A DNA stretch of 64,000 nucleotides from Pseudoruegeria sp039972875 (GTDB lineage: Bacteria > Pseudomonadota > Alphaproteobacteria > Rhodobacterales > Rhodobacteraceae): positions 186,001-250,000 of the forward strand of contig JBDWMA010000032.1 of the NCBI GenBank assembly GCA_039972875.1. Direction: 5' to 3'. The notes under the pieces were generated by a model. It had not been told where the DNA came from, searched no databases, and saw nothing but the letters and a program-made list of their open reading frames with translations. The position numbers were made by a program, and so were the translations under genes. Shown one piece after another: positions 63,891 through 64,000 of the stretch (positions are counted from its first letter, which is position 1; every line of letters begins with the position of its first letter).

Positions 63891-64000
63891 CTCAAACTCC
63901 CGCTATCTGAGGGGTAATAGACATAAAGGATGCTGCTAATGCAATTGTAATTTGCCAAGCCGCCCCAACATCTAACGCTTGGGTATGTAATCTTTACTGT
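63891..64000. other. right-edge region, nothing recognised
   Basis: Short non-coding edge upstream of the exported-protein gene. It may carry that gene's promoter; I see no convincing motif. Confidence 0.4.

Overview
The window looks like a chromosomal segment of a marine Rhodobacteraceae (Roseobacter-group) alphaproteobacterium. The evidence is gene content and order typical of that group: ctaC-ctaB-small protein-ctaG-ctaE-surf1-thrC-M16 peptidase, lysC-ptsP, DUF1150 next to Hsp20, SPFH protein-NfeD, ScoAB and a Tad/Flp pilus locus. I saw no rRNA, tRNA, insertion sequence, prophage or CRISPR array. Most of the window is dense, operonic core chromosome.

Layout. (1) 0.3-7.3 kb: a bifunctional sulfate-activating enzyme (Sat-CysC) continuous in frame with an N-terminal MarR/EPS-type regulator, an AlkX/YcaQ-type DNA glycosylase, a frameshifted PhzF gene, a DUF1150-Hsp20 pair behind an RpoH-type promoter, a DUF465 protein and purEK. 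(2) 7.6-7.9 kb: a cold-shock gene with a long leader. (3) 8.2-17.2 kb: an accessory surface-sugar locus of two converging operons. The plus-strand operon carries a GT30 (WaaA/Kdo-transferase-like) glycosyltransferase, PseG-like, PseI-like, WbqC-like, an FAD oxidoreductase and a methyltransferase. The minus-strand operon carries pseB-pseC-pseF. Together they encode most of the CMP-pseudaminic-acid pathway, but no recognisable PseH. (4) 17.3-30.9 kb: housekeeping genes (histone-deacetylase-like hydrolase, NUDIX, DUF1178, lysC, ptsP, mtnP, LysE exporter, apt, SPFH/NfeD, FAD dehydrogenase, exported MBL-fold protein, acetyltransferases). (5) 30.9-37.7 kb: minus-strand thrC/M16 plus the aa3 cytochrome oxidase subunit and assembly cluster. 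(6) 37.9-45.8 kb: tldD, dprA, topA, scoAB and a lytic transglycosylase. (7) 46.0-58.2 kb: a Tad pilus locus with two divergent Flp-like pilins, CpaB, the CpaC secretin, an OmpA-like lipoprotein, TadZ, TadA, TadB, TadC, two TPR lipoproteins, a prepilin peptidase and an uncharacterised AAA+ ATPase. (8) 58.2-63.9 kb: a ligase-associated helicase and PdeM nuclease, a hybrid histidine kinase, and two small exported proteins.

Most notable points. The pseudaminate-type locus may use a GT30 enzyme as its own nonulosonate transferase and lacks PseH. Its FAD oxidoreductase appears to start at an AUA codon, supported by a well-placed Shine-Dalgarno sequence and by the 4-nt stop/start overlap used at three other junctions of the operon. 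Sat-CysC is fused to a MarR regulator, with a palindrome just downstream of its -10 box. The hsp20 and cold-shock genes carry matching RpoH-like promoters. The Tad locus has atypical Flp pilins, an OmpA-like protein where CpaD would be expected, and an unassigned AAA+ ATPase. All functional calls come from reading the sequence; no database search was run.
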